From positions 25,001 through 62,424 of the forward strand of contig JAUCBJ010005519.1 in the NCBI GenBank assembly GCA_032718475.1: DNA of 37,424 nucleotides, written 5' to 3'. Below are positions 1-12,900 of this stretch, in pieces. The notes beneath the pieces were generated by a model, which was given only the letters and a program-made list of their open reading frames with translations, ran no database searches and had not been told where the DNA came from. The stretch is from Nemertoderma westbladi (Eukaryota > Xenacoelomorpha > Nemertodermatida > Nemertodermatidae). Each line of letters starts with the position of its first letter. Position 1 is the first letter of the stretch. Made by a program: the position numbers and the translations under genes.

Positions 1-714
1 TACTTACATTTACTGGTATGGGACTATATTTTACTTACATTTACTGGTATGGGACTATCTTTTACTTACATTTACTGGTATGGGACTATCTTTTACTTAC
101 ATTTACTGGTATAGAACTATCTTTTACTTACATTTACTGGTATGGGACTATCTTTTACTTACATTTACTGGTATGGGACTATCTTTTACTTACATTTACT
201 GGTATGGGACTATCTTTTACTTACATTTACTGGTATGGGACTATCTTTTACTTACATTTACTGGTATGGGACTATCTTTTACTTACATTTACTGGTATAG
301 AACTATCTTTTACTTACATTTACTGGTATGGGACTATCTTTTACTTACATTTACTGGTATGGGACTATCTTTTACTTACATTTACTGGTATATGACTATC
401 TTTTACTTACATTTACTGGTATGGGACTATCTTTTACTTACATTTACTGGTATGGGACTATCTTTTACTTACATTTACTGGTATAGAACTATATTTTACT
501 TACATTTACTGGTATGGGACTATCTTTTACTTACATTTACTGGTATGGGACTATCTTTTACTTACATTTACTGGTATAGGACTATCTTTTACTTACATTT
601 ACTGGTATAGGACTATCTTTTACTTACATTTACTGGTATGGGACTATCTTTTACTTACATTTACTGGTATAGAACTATCTTTTACTTACATTTACTGGTA
701 TGGGACTATCTTTT
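1..714 (-). repeat. 31-bp satellite made of filamin exon end plus 5' splice site
   Basis: About 23 near-identical 31-bp units run from the left edge (the array continues outside) to the filamin exon ending at 690. Read on the minus strand, each unit holds the last 25 coding bases of that exon, encoding K-D-S-P-I-P-V-N, followed directly by GTAAGT. Every copy seen keeps GTAAGT. Variation is limited to a few positions, for example tatggga, tatagaa, tatatga and tatagga on the plus strand. Because 31 is not a multiple of three, all plus frames look open, which explains the spurious aromatic-rich ORFs there. Confidence 0.93.
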
Positions 715-931
715 AATGGCTGACCACCGAACTTTACATGCACATTATGTTTGCCTGGCTGGTCGGTTTTGAACTTGACCGTCTGGGAACCGTCGTGGTT
801 TTCCTCGACACGAGACTTTGTGATTCGGCCCCCAGGTCCGACTACTCGGGCCGTGAGGCGACCACGACCAGCAGATCTGGTAACCACGGTAACAGATGAC
901 TCCTCGTGGACTGTTACAGAACGGCTATACT
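690..931 (-). CDS. Filamin exon (last in window), repeat with [11 protein letters not shown]...NHDGSQ
   Basis: The acceptor is a T-rich tract ending TTTAG before 931; the exon starts with AG, completing the codon begun by the previous exon. It encodes [16 protein letters not shown], then [32 protein letters not shown] and [18 protein letters not shown], an almost complete filamin repeat. The chosen donor is AAT|GTAAGT after 690, leaving phase 0. The same 3' end and donor are copied about 22 more times in the array downstream, so the true donor is ambiguous in principle. If the first donor is skipped the frame reaches TAG five codons into the array, which favours the first copy. Length is 242 bp. 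Confidence 0.88.
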
Positions 932-3900
932 CTAAAGGCAAAAAATCATTATCGTTGATAGCTTGGTAACTATTTAGCAATTAAACTAGTTAGCAATAAA
1001 ACTAGTTAGCAATAAAACTAGTTAGAATTTAAACTATTTAGCAATTAAACTAATTAGCTATCAAGTAAGCATAGGATTATTATCACTAACCTCTAACTTC
1101 GCACATGGTTGCATTCCCTGTAGGAACTACTTTCACTTTCACAGGACCCATTGGCACCGGTTTCCCACCGTAATTTACTTTCATTTTGTGGGTCCCAACA
1201 TCCTCCGGGGTGTAGTTTACAGCGTAGGTGCCATCGTGGTTGTCTCGGACAGATGAATCAACGGGTCTGTCGAAGGGATCCTATTAGGGAACCATTTAGT
1301 TAATTACAGGGATCCTATTAGGGAACCATTTAGTTAATTACAGGGATCCTATTAGGGAACCATTTAGTTAATTATATTGGTCCTATTGGGGAACCATTTA
1401 GTTAATTACAATTGTCCTATTGGGGGGAACCATTTAGTTAATTACAGGGATCCTATTAGGGAACCATTTAGTTAATTACATTGGACCAATTGGGGAACCA
1501 TTTAGTTAATTACAAACGGTTCTGTCGAAGGGATCCTATTAGGGAACCATTTAGTTAATTACAAACGGGTCTGTCGAAGGGATCCTATTAGGGAACCATT
1601 TAGTTAATTACAGGGATCCTATTAGGGAACCATTTAGTTAATTACATTGGACCAATTGGGGGAACCATTTAGTTAATTACAATTGTCCTATTGGGGGGAC
1701 CATTTAGTTAATTACAGTGGTCCTATTAGGGAACCATTTAGTTAATTACATTGGTCCTATTAGGGAACCATTTAGTTAATTACATTGGACCAATTGGGGG
1801 AACCATTTAGTTAATTACAATTGTCCTATTGGGGGGACCATTTAGTTAATTACAAACGGTTCTGTCGAAGGGATCCTATTAGGGAACCATTTAGTTAATT
1901 ACAGGGATCCTGTTAGGGAACCATTTAGTTAATTATATTGGTCCTATTGGGGAACCATTTAGTTAATTACAAACGGTTCTGTCGAAGGGATCCTATTAGG
2001 GAACCATTTAGTTAATTACAAACGGGTCTGTCGAAGGGATCCTATTAGGGAACCATTTAGTTAATTACAGGGATCCTATTAGGGAACCATTTAGTTAATT
2101 ACATTGGACCAATTGGGGGAACCATTTAGTTAATTACAATTGTCCTATTGGGGGGACCATTTAGTTAATTACAGTGGTCCTATTAGGGAACCATTTAGTT
2201 AATTACATTGGACCAATTGGGGGAACCATTTAGTTAATTACAATTGTCCTATTGGGGGGACCATTTAGTTAATTACAGTGGTCCTATTAGGGAACCATTT
2301 AGTTAATTACATTGGTCCTATTAGGGAACCATTTAGTTAATTACATTGGACCAATTGGGGGAACCATTTAGTTAATTATATTGGTCCTATTGGGGAACCA
2401 TTTAGTTAATTACAAACGGTTCTGTCGAAGGGATCCTATTAGGGAACCATTTAGTTAATTACAGGGATCCTGTTAGGGAACCATTTAGTTAATTATATTG
2501 GTCCTATTGGGGAACCATTTAGTTAATTACAAACGGTTCTGTCGAAGGGATCCTATTAGGGAACCATTTAGTTAATTACAAACGGGTCTGTCGAAGGGAT
2601 CCTATTAGGGAACCATTTAGTTAATTACAGGGATCCTATTAGGGAACCATTTAGTTAATTACATTGGACCAATTGGGGGAACCATTTAGTTAATTACAAT
2701 TGTCCTATTGGGGGGACCATTTAGTTAATTACAGTGGTCCTATTAGGGAACCATTTAGTTAATTACATTGGTCCTATTAGGGAACCATTTAGTTAATTAC
2801 ATTGGACCAATTGGGGGAACCATTTAGTTAATTATATTGGTCCTATTGGGGAACCATTTAGTTAATTACAAACGGTTCTGTCGAAGGGATCCTATTAGGG
2901 AACCATTTAGTTAATTACAGGGATCCTATTAGGGAACCATTTAGTTAATTACATTGGACCAATTGGGGGAACCATTTAGTTAATTACAATTGTCCTATTG
3001 GGGGGACCATTTAGTTAATTACAGTGGTCCTATTAGGGAACCATTTAGTTAATTACATTGGTCCTATTAGGGAACCATTTAGTTAATTACATTGGACCAA
3101 TTGGGGGAACCATTTAGTTAATTATATTGGTCCTATTGGGGAACCATTTAGTTAATTACAAACGGTTCTGTCGAAGGGATCCTATTAGGGAACCATTTAG
3201 TTAATTACAGGGATCCTGTTAGGGAACCATTTAGTTAATTATATTGGTCCTATTGGGGAACCATTTAGTTAATTACAAACGGTTCTGTCGAAGGGATCCT
3301 ATTAGGGAACCATTTAGTTAATTACAAACGGGTCTGTCGAAGGGATCCTATTAGGGAACCATTTAGTTAATTACAGGGATCCTATTAGGGAACCATTTAG
3401 TTAATTACATTGGACCAATTGGGGGAACCATTTAGTTAATTACAATTGTCCTATTGGGGGGACCATTTAGTTAATTACAGTGGTCCTATTAGGGAACCAT
3501 TTAGTTAATTACATTGGTCCTATTAGGGAACCATTTAGTTAATTACATTGGACCAATTGGGGGAACCATTTAGTTAATTACAATTGTCCTATTGGGGGGA
3601 CCATTTAGTTAATTACAGGGATCCTATTAGGGAACCATTTAGTTAATTACAGGGATCCTATTAGGGAACCATTTAGTTAATTACATTGGTCCTATTGGGG
3701 GAACCATTTAGTTAATTACATTGGTCCTATTTGGGGGAACCATTTAGTTAATTACAGTGGTCCTATTGGGGGACCATTTAGTTAATTACAGTGGTCCTAT
3801 TGGGGGAACCATTTAGTTAATTACATTGGTCCTATTGGGGGAACCATTTAGTTAATTACAGTGGACCAATTGGGGGAACCATTTAGTTAATTACAGGGAT

Positions 3901-6900
3901 CCTATTAGGGAACCATTTAGTTAATTACAATTGTCCTATTGGGGGACCATTTAGTTAATTACAGTGGTCCTATTAGGGAACCATTTAGTTAATTACATTG
4001 GTCCTATTTGGGGGAACCATTTAGTTAATTACAATTGTCCTATTGGGGGACCATTTAGTTAATTACAGTGGTCCTATTAGGGAACCATTTAGTTAATTAC
4101 ATTGGTCCTATTTGGGGGAACCATTTAGTTAATTACAATTGTCCTATTGGGGGAACCATTTAGTTAATTACAGTGGTCCTATTAGGGAACCATTTAGTTA
4201 ATTACATTGGTCCTATTTGGGGGAACCATTTAGTTAATTACAATTGTCCTATTGGGGGACCATTTAGTTAATTACATTGGTCCTATTAGGGAACCATTTA
4301 GTTAATTACATTGGTCCTATTTGGGGGAACCATTTAGTTAATTACATTGGTCCTATTGGGGGAACCATTTAGTTAATTACAGAGATCCTATTAGGGAACC
4401 ATTTAGTTAATTACAGTGGTCCTATTGGGGGAACCATTTAGTTAATTACATTGGTCCTATTGGGGGAACCATTTAGTTAATTACAGTGGACCAATTGGGG
4501 GAACCATTTAGTTAATTACAGGGATCCTATTAGGGAACCATTTAGTTAATTATATTGGTCCTATTGGGGAACCATTTAGTTAATTACAAACGGTTCTGTC
4601 GAAGGGATCCTATTAGGGAACCATTTAGTTAATTACAAACGGGTCTGTCGAAGGGATCCTATTAGGGAACCATTTAGTTAATTACAGGGATCCTATTAGG
4701 GAACCATTTAGTTAATTACATTGGTCCTATTGGGGGAACCATTTAGTTAATTACATTGGTCCTATTTGGGGGAACCATTTAGTTAATTACAATTGTCCTA
4801 TTGGGGGGACCATTTAGTTAATTACAGTGGTCCTATTAGGGAACCATTTAGTTAATTACATTGGTCCTATTGGGGGAACCATTTAGTTAATTACAGAGAT
4901 CCTATTAGGGAACCATTTAGTTAATTACAGTGGTCCTATTGGGGGAACCATTTAGTTAATTACAATTGTCCTATTGGGGGGACCATTTAGTTAATTACAT
5001 TGGTCCTATTGGGGGAACCATTTAGTTAATTACATTGGTCCTATTTGGGGGAACCATTTAGTTAATTACAATTGTCCTATTGGGGGGACCATTTAGTTAA
5101 TTACAGTGGTCCTATTAGGGAACCATTTAGTTAATTACATTGGTCCTATTGGGGGAACCATTTAGTTAATTACAGAGATCCTATTAGGGAACCATTTAGT
5201 TAATTACATTTGTCCTATTGGGGGAACCATTTAGTTAATTACATTGGTCCAATTGGGGGAACCATTTAGTTAATTACATTGGTCCTATTGGGGGAACCAT
5301 TTAGTTAATTACAGTGGTCCTATTGGGGAACATTACATTCAGTCAGCTAGCCATAGGCTTGTAATATACAGATTATTTGTTACCATGGAAATCTAGCTAT
5401 CTATAGAACATAAATTATAACCCAGCCCTCTAGCGGTGACTTACAGTTATAGCGCATTCGAGGGGTGCCCTACCGGCGTCTCTGGTATCGACAAGGAATT
5501 CCACCGGCTCGGAAGCCCGCGTACCGTCTGTGACCCCTGGTCCGGACACCCTAACCTTGGACGGGTCGCAGAAGTCGGTTATAGGAACATTGAAGGGACT
5601 CCCTAAAAAACATTAAACAAATCTATCTATCTAGTATCTATGGCTACGATTTACTTCAACACCAAAAAAATCAAAATAAACTTTCCAAAAAAAAATCCCG
5701 TTTAGGGTTGATGACACTTTTTGTCATAGACAGACCTTATAACATTTGGTGGTACAGTCAGCAGGTTTTCGGTGGAAAGTGAGCTTATTTGGTGCAAAAA
5801 GGTATATAATTAGGTGTGCAAATAGTTTGTTGCGTCTATCTATGCATTCTTTATTACTTATGTCCAATTTAATCTCTGTGTCGGTACATTCAGTATTCAG
5901 TAACGGAAAGTGAAACTGTATTCATTAAAACAGCAATTACTATACCGGTACCGCTCCTACAAAAAAATTACAGACTGCTAGGCTGACTTCGTCCTGTAGG
6001 GTGTGGTGGATCAAAAAATTAAACATTTTCAGAAATAATCATTTGCGATATTTTCTTAAAAAAAACAGTAGTAAGTAATATTTATAAATAAATAAAGACT
6101 TAACTCTGCATAGGCCTAATTCTATAAGTTATAATTTATTGAATTCAATGGAACTAGCGAAAGTGAAATCTGTCCAAGGGCGATTCAATTTTAGTTACCT
6201 GGTATAAGTTGGTCGGCAAACTTTACTATAATGTTATATTCGCCTGGTTTGGTAGGTAAATACTCAACGCTACATGTCCCATCTTTATTATCTTTGCACG
6301 TTGTTTTCGCTTCAATAGGCCCCTCAATAAACAACCCCAGGCCTCCTGTATAAGTAAAATGAATGAAATTAATGTGGCTAATAATTTAAAAATGTTGTAC
6401 AAATAATATTTTGAATTTTATTGTCGTTTCTTGTAGCGAGAACACCCCATGCTGCCATGACCCTTAATTGTTTCGAATTATTTGAAAAGTTGTTGACTCA
6501 TAATTTGGCGTCATTTAACTATAAATAATCATGTCATGTTATTAATAGTTACAGTTACTTGCACACTATTAAACTGATAGAATGCAGATAGATAGTACGT
6601 AGCCAAAGTAACGCCTATCGTGATTGGTTGATTATTGTTTTGTATCTAATCGTGCCATTTTCATCAAATTACCGGTACCGGTTCAATTCTGATAGTTTTG
6701 CATAGCAACCCGCAGAATGTCAGGCTGATGCAATAGGCATACGTGGAGATTTTTGCACCTTTGAGCCTGACAGACAGCCTTAGGTACCGGTCAACCGGTG
6801 TAAGCGTGTAGGTGTAGGTAGGTCAGTAGTATCATTCATTTCATTTCATTTATCTAATACTAACGACTAATACCGGACACCGGTATTAGTCTGTTAGTCA

Positions 6901-9900
6901 CACAGTTCACAGTTAGAATTTTGATAAATAAGTATATTTCTGTATTTAGTTCTAATTAGGCAGGCAGGCCAGGCTTCAAAATGGAGTACAAAAATCGCAA
7001 CGCGTTGAGCGCGGTTTTGAAATAGTGCGCGGTAAAAGTGCGCGGAATTGAAATAAAAGTGCGCGGAATTGTGTGAAAAACACCAAAAGTGCGCGGTAAT
7101 CTGTGCAAAATATTAAAAGTCAAAATGCGCGGATGAGGTGGAGGTGTAAAAAAAAGTTATAAAGTGTGTGCAAAAGTGCAATTTAATGAGAAAAATAATT
7201 AGCCATAAAAAATTTCACTCGCTTTGCTCGCGTTTCTTTTCCATTTTGCACTGTTAAAGTTAAAAAATTTCGCTCGCTTCGCTCGCGTTTTTTTTCATGT
7301 TAGACCTGCTAACCTACCCCTACTGCCCTACATCCTACATATAAAAGTTATAAATTTCACACGCTTCGCTCGCGTTTCGTTTTCATTTTACATTATTGTT
7401 AAAATGAAAAATTTCGCTCATGTTTTTTTTTCATTTTGCATTGCTTAAATTAATTTTTTTATTTCTTAACGTTAATAAATAATACTTTTTTTATTTATTT
7501 ATTTATTCGTATGTTTGTTTGAATTGAATTGTTTTTCAGCTTGGTGTGCCCGTTTTTTCAGTCCATGCGCGGTACAGCGGTATATTTTCAGATATTGCGC
7601 GGCTGAAAAATTGTGCGCGGGCGTTGTGCGCGGTTCAGTGCTGCAGTGGTGGTTTGCAGCCTGGTAGGCAGGTATGAGGTAGGCTGGTACAGTGGTAGGC
7701 CTATTATTTATAAATGTATTCACCATCTTTACATTACGTACCGGTACGGTCAGACTGTCAGACGGTAGGCTACTAAATAGAGGAAGAGGATAGTGGAATT
7801 GAATTATGAATGACTACACGCCGCCTACTGCTGTACTGTACTGTCTGTCCACCACCACTCCTGCACTCAGCCACCACCAGACCACACCACCATCTACAGA
7901 CCACAGATCTATAATTTCATAACTGTCTGACTGTCATGACTCGGTCCGACGAATCTGTACAAAAAAGTACAAAATAGTACAATATAGTACAAAAGAGTAC
8001 AATACAGTGCAAAAATACTACAAAAGAGTGCAAAAATAGTACAAAAGAGTACAAACGAGTGAGAAACGCATACCAAACGTGTAGGGGGCTTATACCAATA
8101 CCATTGTAGTTTACACTACACTACACTTGTATATAAATATAATTAATTGTAAGCAAATGCAATGGGCTGATTGGACCGAAATATGCGCCGCTACAGTGTC
8201 AATCACTAGCGGCCTTGGTTCTGTGGTCAGTATGAAATGATTGACAGAACTTTGATTCATGTAGATTTTGACTGGCTTACAAGTAGAAATAGGCTACAGT
8301 TCGTATAATAGGCCTACAATATAATGCAATACTATGCAGTGGGTAGATAAAACTCCTATAACTGAGACTCAAAATTTAGGTCATAGTCTTAAAGTACTGA
8401 AGTAGCCCATATACTGAAGGACTGAAGGATAGATTTACAGACTGTATGCTACATTATGTAGGCTATGTATGTCTGTATGTACGCCTCTATCTGCAACTTT
8501 ATTGAGTTCTCCCTCTGCAATTTTGCGGGCTTGGGACCGTTTTTTGTGTTTTTTGAACACAAAAGGCTGCATTAAAACTCATAAGATTGTATTGTAATAG
8601 GGGCCTACTCTCTGACTGCTAGACAGCTAGATCAGCCCCCGCCCCGCTCAATTCATGGCTCGCCCCACAATCAGACAATGCTTTGTTTTATTTTGCACAT
8701 CATGTGCGCCCCTCTAAACGATTTGAACTACACTTGGATACACGTTTTGCAAGCGTTTCTCACTCGTTTGTACTCTTTTGTACTATTTTTGCACTCTTTT
8801 GTACTATTTTTGCACTTTATTGTACTCTTTTGTATTCTTTTGTACTATATTGTACTATTTTGTATTTTTTTGTACTTTTTTGTACAAATTCGTCGGACCC
8901 GTCATGACTCATGGTGCTGCAAGGCAACGCAACATTACAATGTCAAATGTAGGCCTACCGGCAGACCGGTTGCCGGTACCAGTAATTTATTAATTATTTT
9001 CGGTCCATTTATAATAGGCCTACATCGTTACTATTTTAATATTTAATATTACCGGTAGGGACTAACTGCCTAAATAACCACAATATGTTTAAGACCGTAG
9101 TTTTAAACCAAAATGTGAATAAACTGTAAAGGAAATGGATGACATCGATTTGCTTCCAGATATAGACGATATCGTTCGGTTTCTAGACGACAATGGAACC
9201 GATCCGTTTTTGGAAGGGGAACTACTAAACTATGATCCTTTATGGAGTAATTATGGTGGCCAACCGCCGGCCAAGGACAACGACCCACTCACTACCTCCC
9301 TGGGAGAGTCGACGCCTTGTACCGAATCCATCGGGCCTCAGTTTAACCTCGATGGGATTAAATTAGAGAAAGAATCTCCAACGGGACCCTGTCCGTTCAA
9401 TCTCCTACCCAACTCTCCCACCATACCTATACCGTCAGTAGCATTGGCTTCGGTTGATTATCAAGTAACTCAAAATGTTTTCTCTCGACTCCCAACTATC
9501 GCTCCCAAGTCCCCACCTATAGCCACTACATTAGGATGCCTCCCCACTAAATATCAGGTTCCTTTGCTGCCTAAATCACCGGCAGTGGCGCCATTAATCC
9601 TATCCAATGTCAACTCTCCCAATCTAATAGCTAACTCACCTCCCACCTTGATAGCTAACTCCCCCACAGCCAACCCCCTTTCCCTGCCATCCCAACCCCC
9701 TTCGCCACCCTACCTGCAGGAACACACCCCTGCCCCCATAGTACCCCCTAGCCTACCCAGCACCATTGTAGCCACTCAATTTCCAGCCGTAAACGGCGGT
9801 AAAACCACCACAATCCATCTAAACGAAACGCCAATATTCGTTATAAACACGCAACCATCCCCGCCGGCCCCTCCAGCCAATCAGCAGTCAGCTCAGCAGG

Positions 9901-12900
9901 AAGCCATGCCGAGCGCTCCACTGATGGGTCGCTCGACGCACAACGCGATCGAGAAACGGTACCGTCTCAGCATAAACGACAAGATAATGGAGCTAAAAGA
10001 TCGTCTGTTCGGGACCACAGCCAAGATGAGTAAATCAGCGGTGCTGAAGAAGGCCTTGGAGCGGATGAACCATCTGGAGGCGACAAACAGACGCCTCGAG
10101 GCGGAGAACTCGACGCTGCGAGGGGAACTGCTGCGGTACAGAGCGGTCCATCATGACGGAATGGTCCGCCCCGACGACACAATCCAGTCGGACTCGGCAT
10201 CCAGCCCCGGCTACGGTTCGGACGACCCATTATTCCGCTCCGACTACTCCATGGACTCCGAGGAGTTCAGCCCGTTCAGCGATGCGATGAGTCCCGATCT
10301 CCCCCACCCGGGGTTCCTACGACACAACCTCGGGGGCGACCGAGCTCGGATCATCCTCTGCTCGCTCCTCTTCCTCTGTATGTTCCTCAGTCCCGTGGAC
10401 TACCTAGCCTCCTCCGCTCTCACGGCCGGTGCATCCTCCGGTGGCTACACCGGCCGCTCTCTCCAGGGCATCCTGGTGGACGACCAACTGTCCCCATCGC
10501 GTCTCGCCACCGCGATCACCTTCTCAGCTACACTCGTCGTCTCCCTCCTCTGTTTGTTTTGGATTCTGTTCTACGGAGAGCCGTTGTTCGACTCGGACCC
10601 CTCCCACGGGCTCCACTCCCGCCATCTCTCCCGCGCCTCCGTCTGTCTCCTCCGCGGGGACCCCCAGACCGCGGCCCACCACCTGCGCTCCAGTCTGGGC
10701 CCCCTGGGGCGACCCTCCCCGCGATCCTACCCCGACTACCTGGCCTCCATCGCCGTGGAGGCCGGCCGTCTGGGGCTCTCGTGCGTCCCGTTGGTGGGGG
10801 GCTGGGCCGTGGGACGGGCTGCCGGGACCCGGGGGCCAGCAGGGCAGCGCGTCCGGCAGACCGCCTCCGTCGCCGCCGGGGTCTACCTCCGTCTGGTGGA
10901 CCTACACAGCAGCGGGGCCGTGGTTGAGGGTCTCCTCGAGTCCCTCCATCAGACCCTCAGCTGTATCAACCTCAGCGCCCTCTCGGGGGCCGGGGACCCC
11001 GAGGTCTACGCGACCTGCGCGCTCTACTTCCAGACGGGCAGGTTGCCACGGTGGATCAGCAGACCCGCGGTCGCGTTGCTACTGCGACGTTGCTGTGGCA
11101 ACCAGGGCCCCATAGAGTCGCGGTTCCGCTGGATGCTGCAGCCCAACTCGTTGCAGTTCTTCCGTAGCTGGAAGATACCCGGGCGTCGGAGTGACAGCAG
11201 TCTAGGGGGCGCTGGCACAGCTCCCATTGGAGCCGGCACAGCCCCCATTGGCGCCGGCACAGCTCCCAGTAGCTGCACCACCGGTAAGGGTTGGCCTGCC
11301 GCCCTCCACGACGGAATCCTCTCGCTGTTTATCGCCGATCTCAAACGGAATCTCGTGGCGGAATGTCTCCGACTGTCGCTTCCGTCGGCGGTTCGAACTG
11401 AGTCTTCGGATCGGGTCCGACGACTCCTGGAGGAACTGGAGGCGATGGGAGGGGGGGAGGACGGGTTGACCCGTTGGTGGGTCGGGTTTGTGTCTGTCGC
11501 GCACCGCTGGAGGCACTTCGAGGAAGCTGCCACCCACTACCCTGTGGTTACCGCGATCCCAGCGGCACCCTACCCGATCTACAATCTCCTACAGTCGTTG
11601 GTTCACTCGATGAGCGCCCGGGTCGCGATGCTGGAAGGCCTAGAGACCGCCGAGTGTCTGCGACTCTGCGAGGCGGCCAGCACGCACCTAGCGGCCACTC
11701 CGGGAACCGATGAGCGGTCGCTGCTGTACGGACAGCTGATCGCGACTGATTGGTTGCTAGGGACGCGGGTCGCGTTGTGGGACCGCGGGGAGGCCAGTAG
11801 ACTGGCGAGTCGGGAGGAGTTGGTCGGGATACAACGGGATATCGGGACCATGGAGGGGTTGTCTGGGTCGCTGGGTCGGTTGGATGGGTTGACGGGACGG
11901 TTGGATGGGTTGACGGGTCGGTTGGATCTGTACCGGGTGACCCATCGACTCATGGCGGGCACCAACCCCGTTAGAGCCGACCAACTCATCGACTCGGTGG
12001 TGCGTCGTACTAACTCCGCTCCCAAGGATGCCCCTCCTCCGGTTACCATGGAAGCAGCCCACGCGATGGTCCTGGCGGGGCGACACCTCCCCCACAGTGT
12101 GGAGGAGCGCCAGCGTCTGCTGGTAGAAGCGGCCTCGATGTTAGACAAGCTGGGAGACCGACGGAAACTCAGTGAATGTAACCGATTAATACGACATATC
12201 GCATCGAACGCAACTCTAGTCAATTAAATTAACCAACTAAACAACCGGAATGTAACTAGGTGACTGATGATATTATATAATAATACTTTATATACTTGGT
12301 GTTTATTTTATTTATTTACTCTTCCATCTTCTCTACCCCTACTAATACTCTACCCCCTATATACTTCTCTACTACTATAATACTATCGCTGTAGGATTTA
12401 TTGACCAATATTAATTTTAGGTTGTAGGGTTGGGGATGATCGTGTCACAGCATAGCATAATATAGCATAGCATAATATAGCATAGCATAATATAGCATAG
12501 CATCGTAGCTCTATAATACTTAGTTTGCTTTACTTGTGCTGAACCCAGCTATATATTCCGTGCGCTATTTATTATATTTCCATTATATTTCCGTGCGTTA
12601 AACCCACAGCTAATGTTGTTGATATATAATAATGTTTAGGAATATATATCGCACATTGTTTTTGGTGCACCGCCACCATATGTTAATATTATAGAACCAA
12701 CGGGTTTGTCATTAACTGAAACATTATTAATTATAATTTAATTGTAAATCCTAAACCAATAAAAATAAATTTAATGATCCGCAGTTAATTCAACCAGATT
12801 TACTATGTCTTTAAATAATTAGGAAAGTCTCCAGAATGAAATATCCTTATAATTAGTTATTGGTAAACCCGATTATCTGTTACGCATCTGCTTTTATAAT

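Noticed and set aside
1091-1266. Acceptor CAG|ACCCGTT for the filamin exon
   Set aside because: It joins to the preceding exon as ATA ACT ACC CGT TGA, an immediate stop, while TAATAG|GATCCC at 1280 keeps frame and filamin similarity.
1281-5330. Regular 34-bp repeats as a CRISPR array
   Set aside because: Repeats are contiguous with no unique spacers, and the context is an animal gene intron.
10429-12223. Several long frames overlapping SREBP in other frames and on the minus strand
   Set aside because: GC-rich coding sequence creates open shadow frames; only the SREBP frame shows conserved domains.
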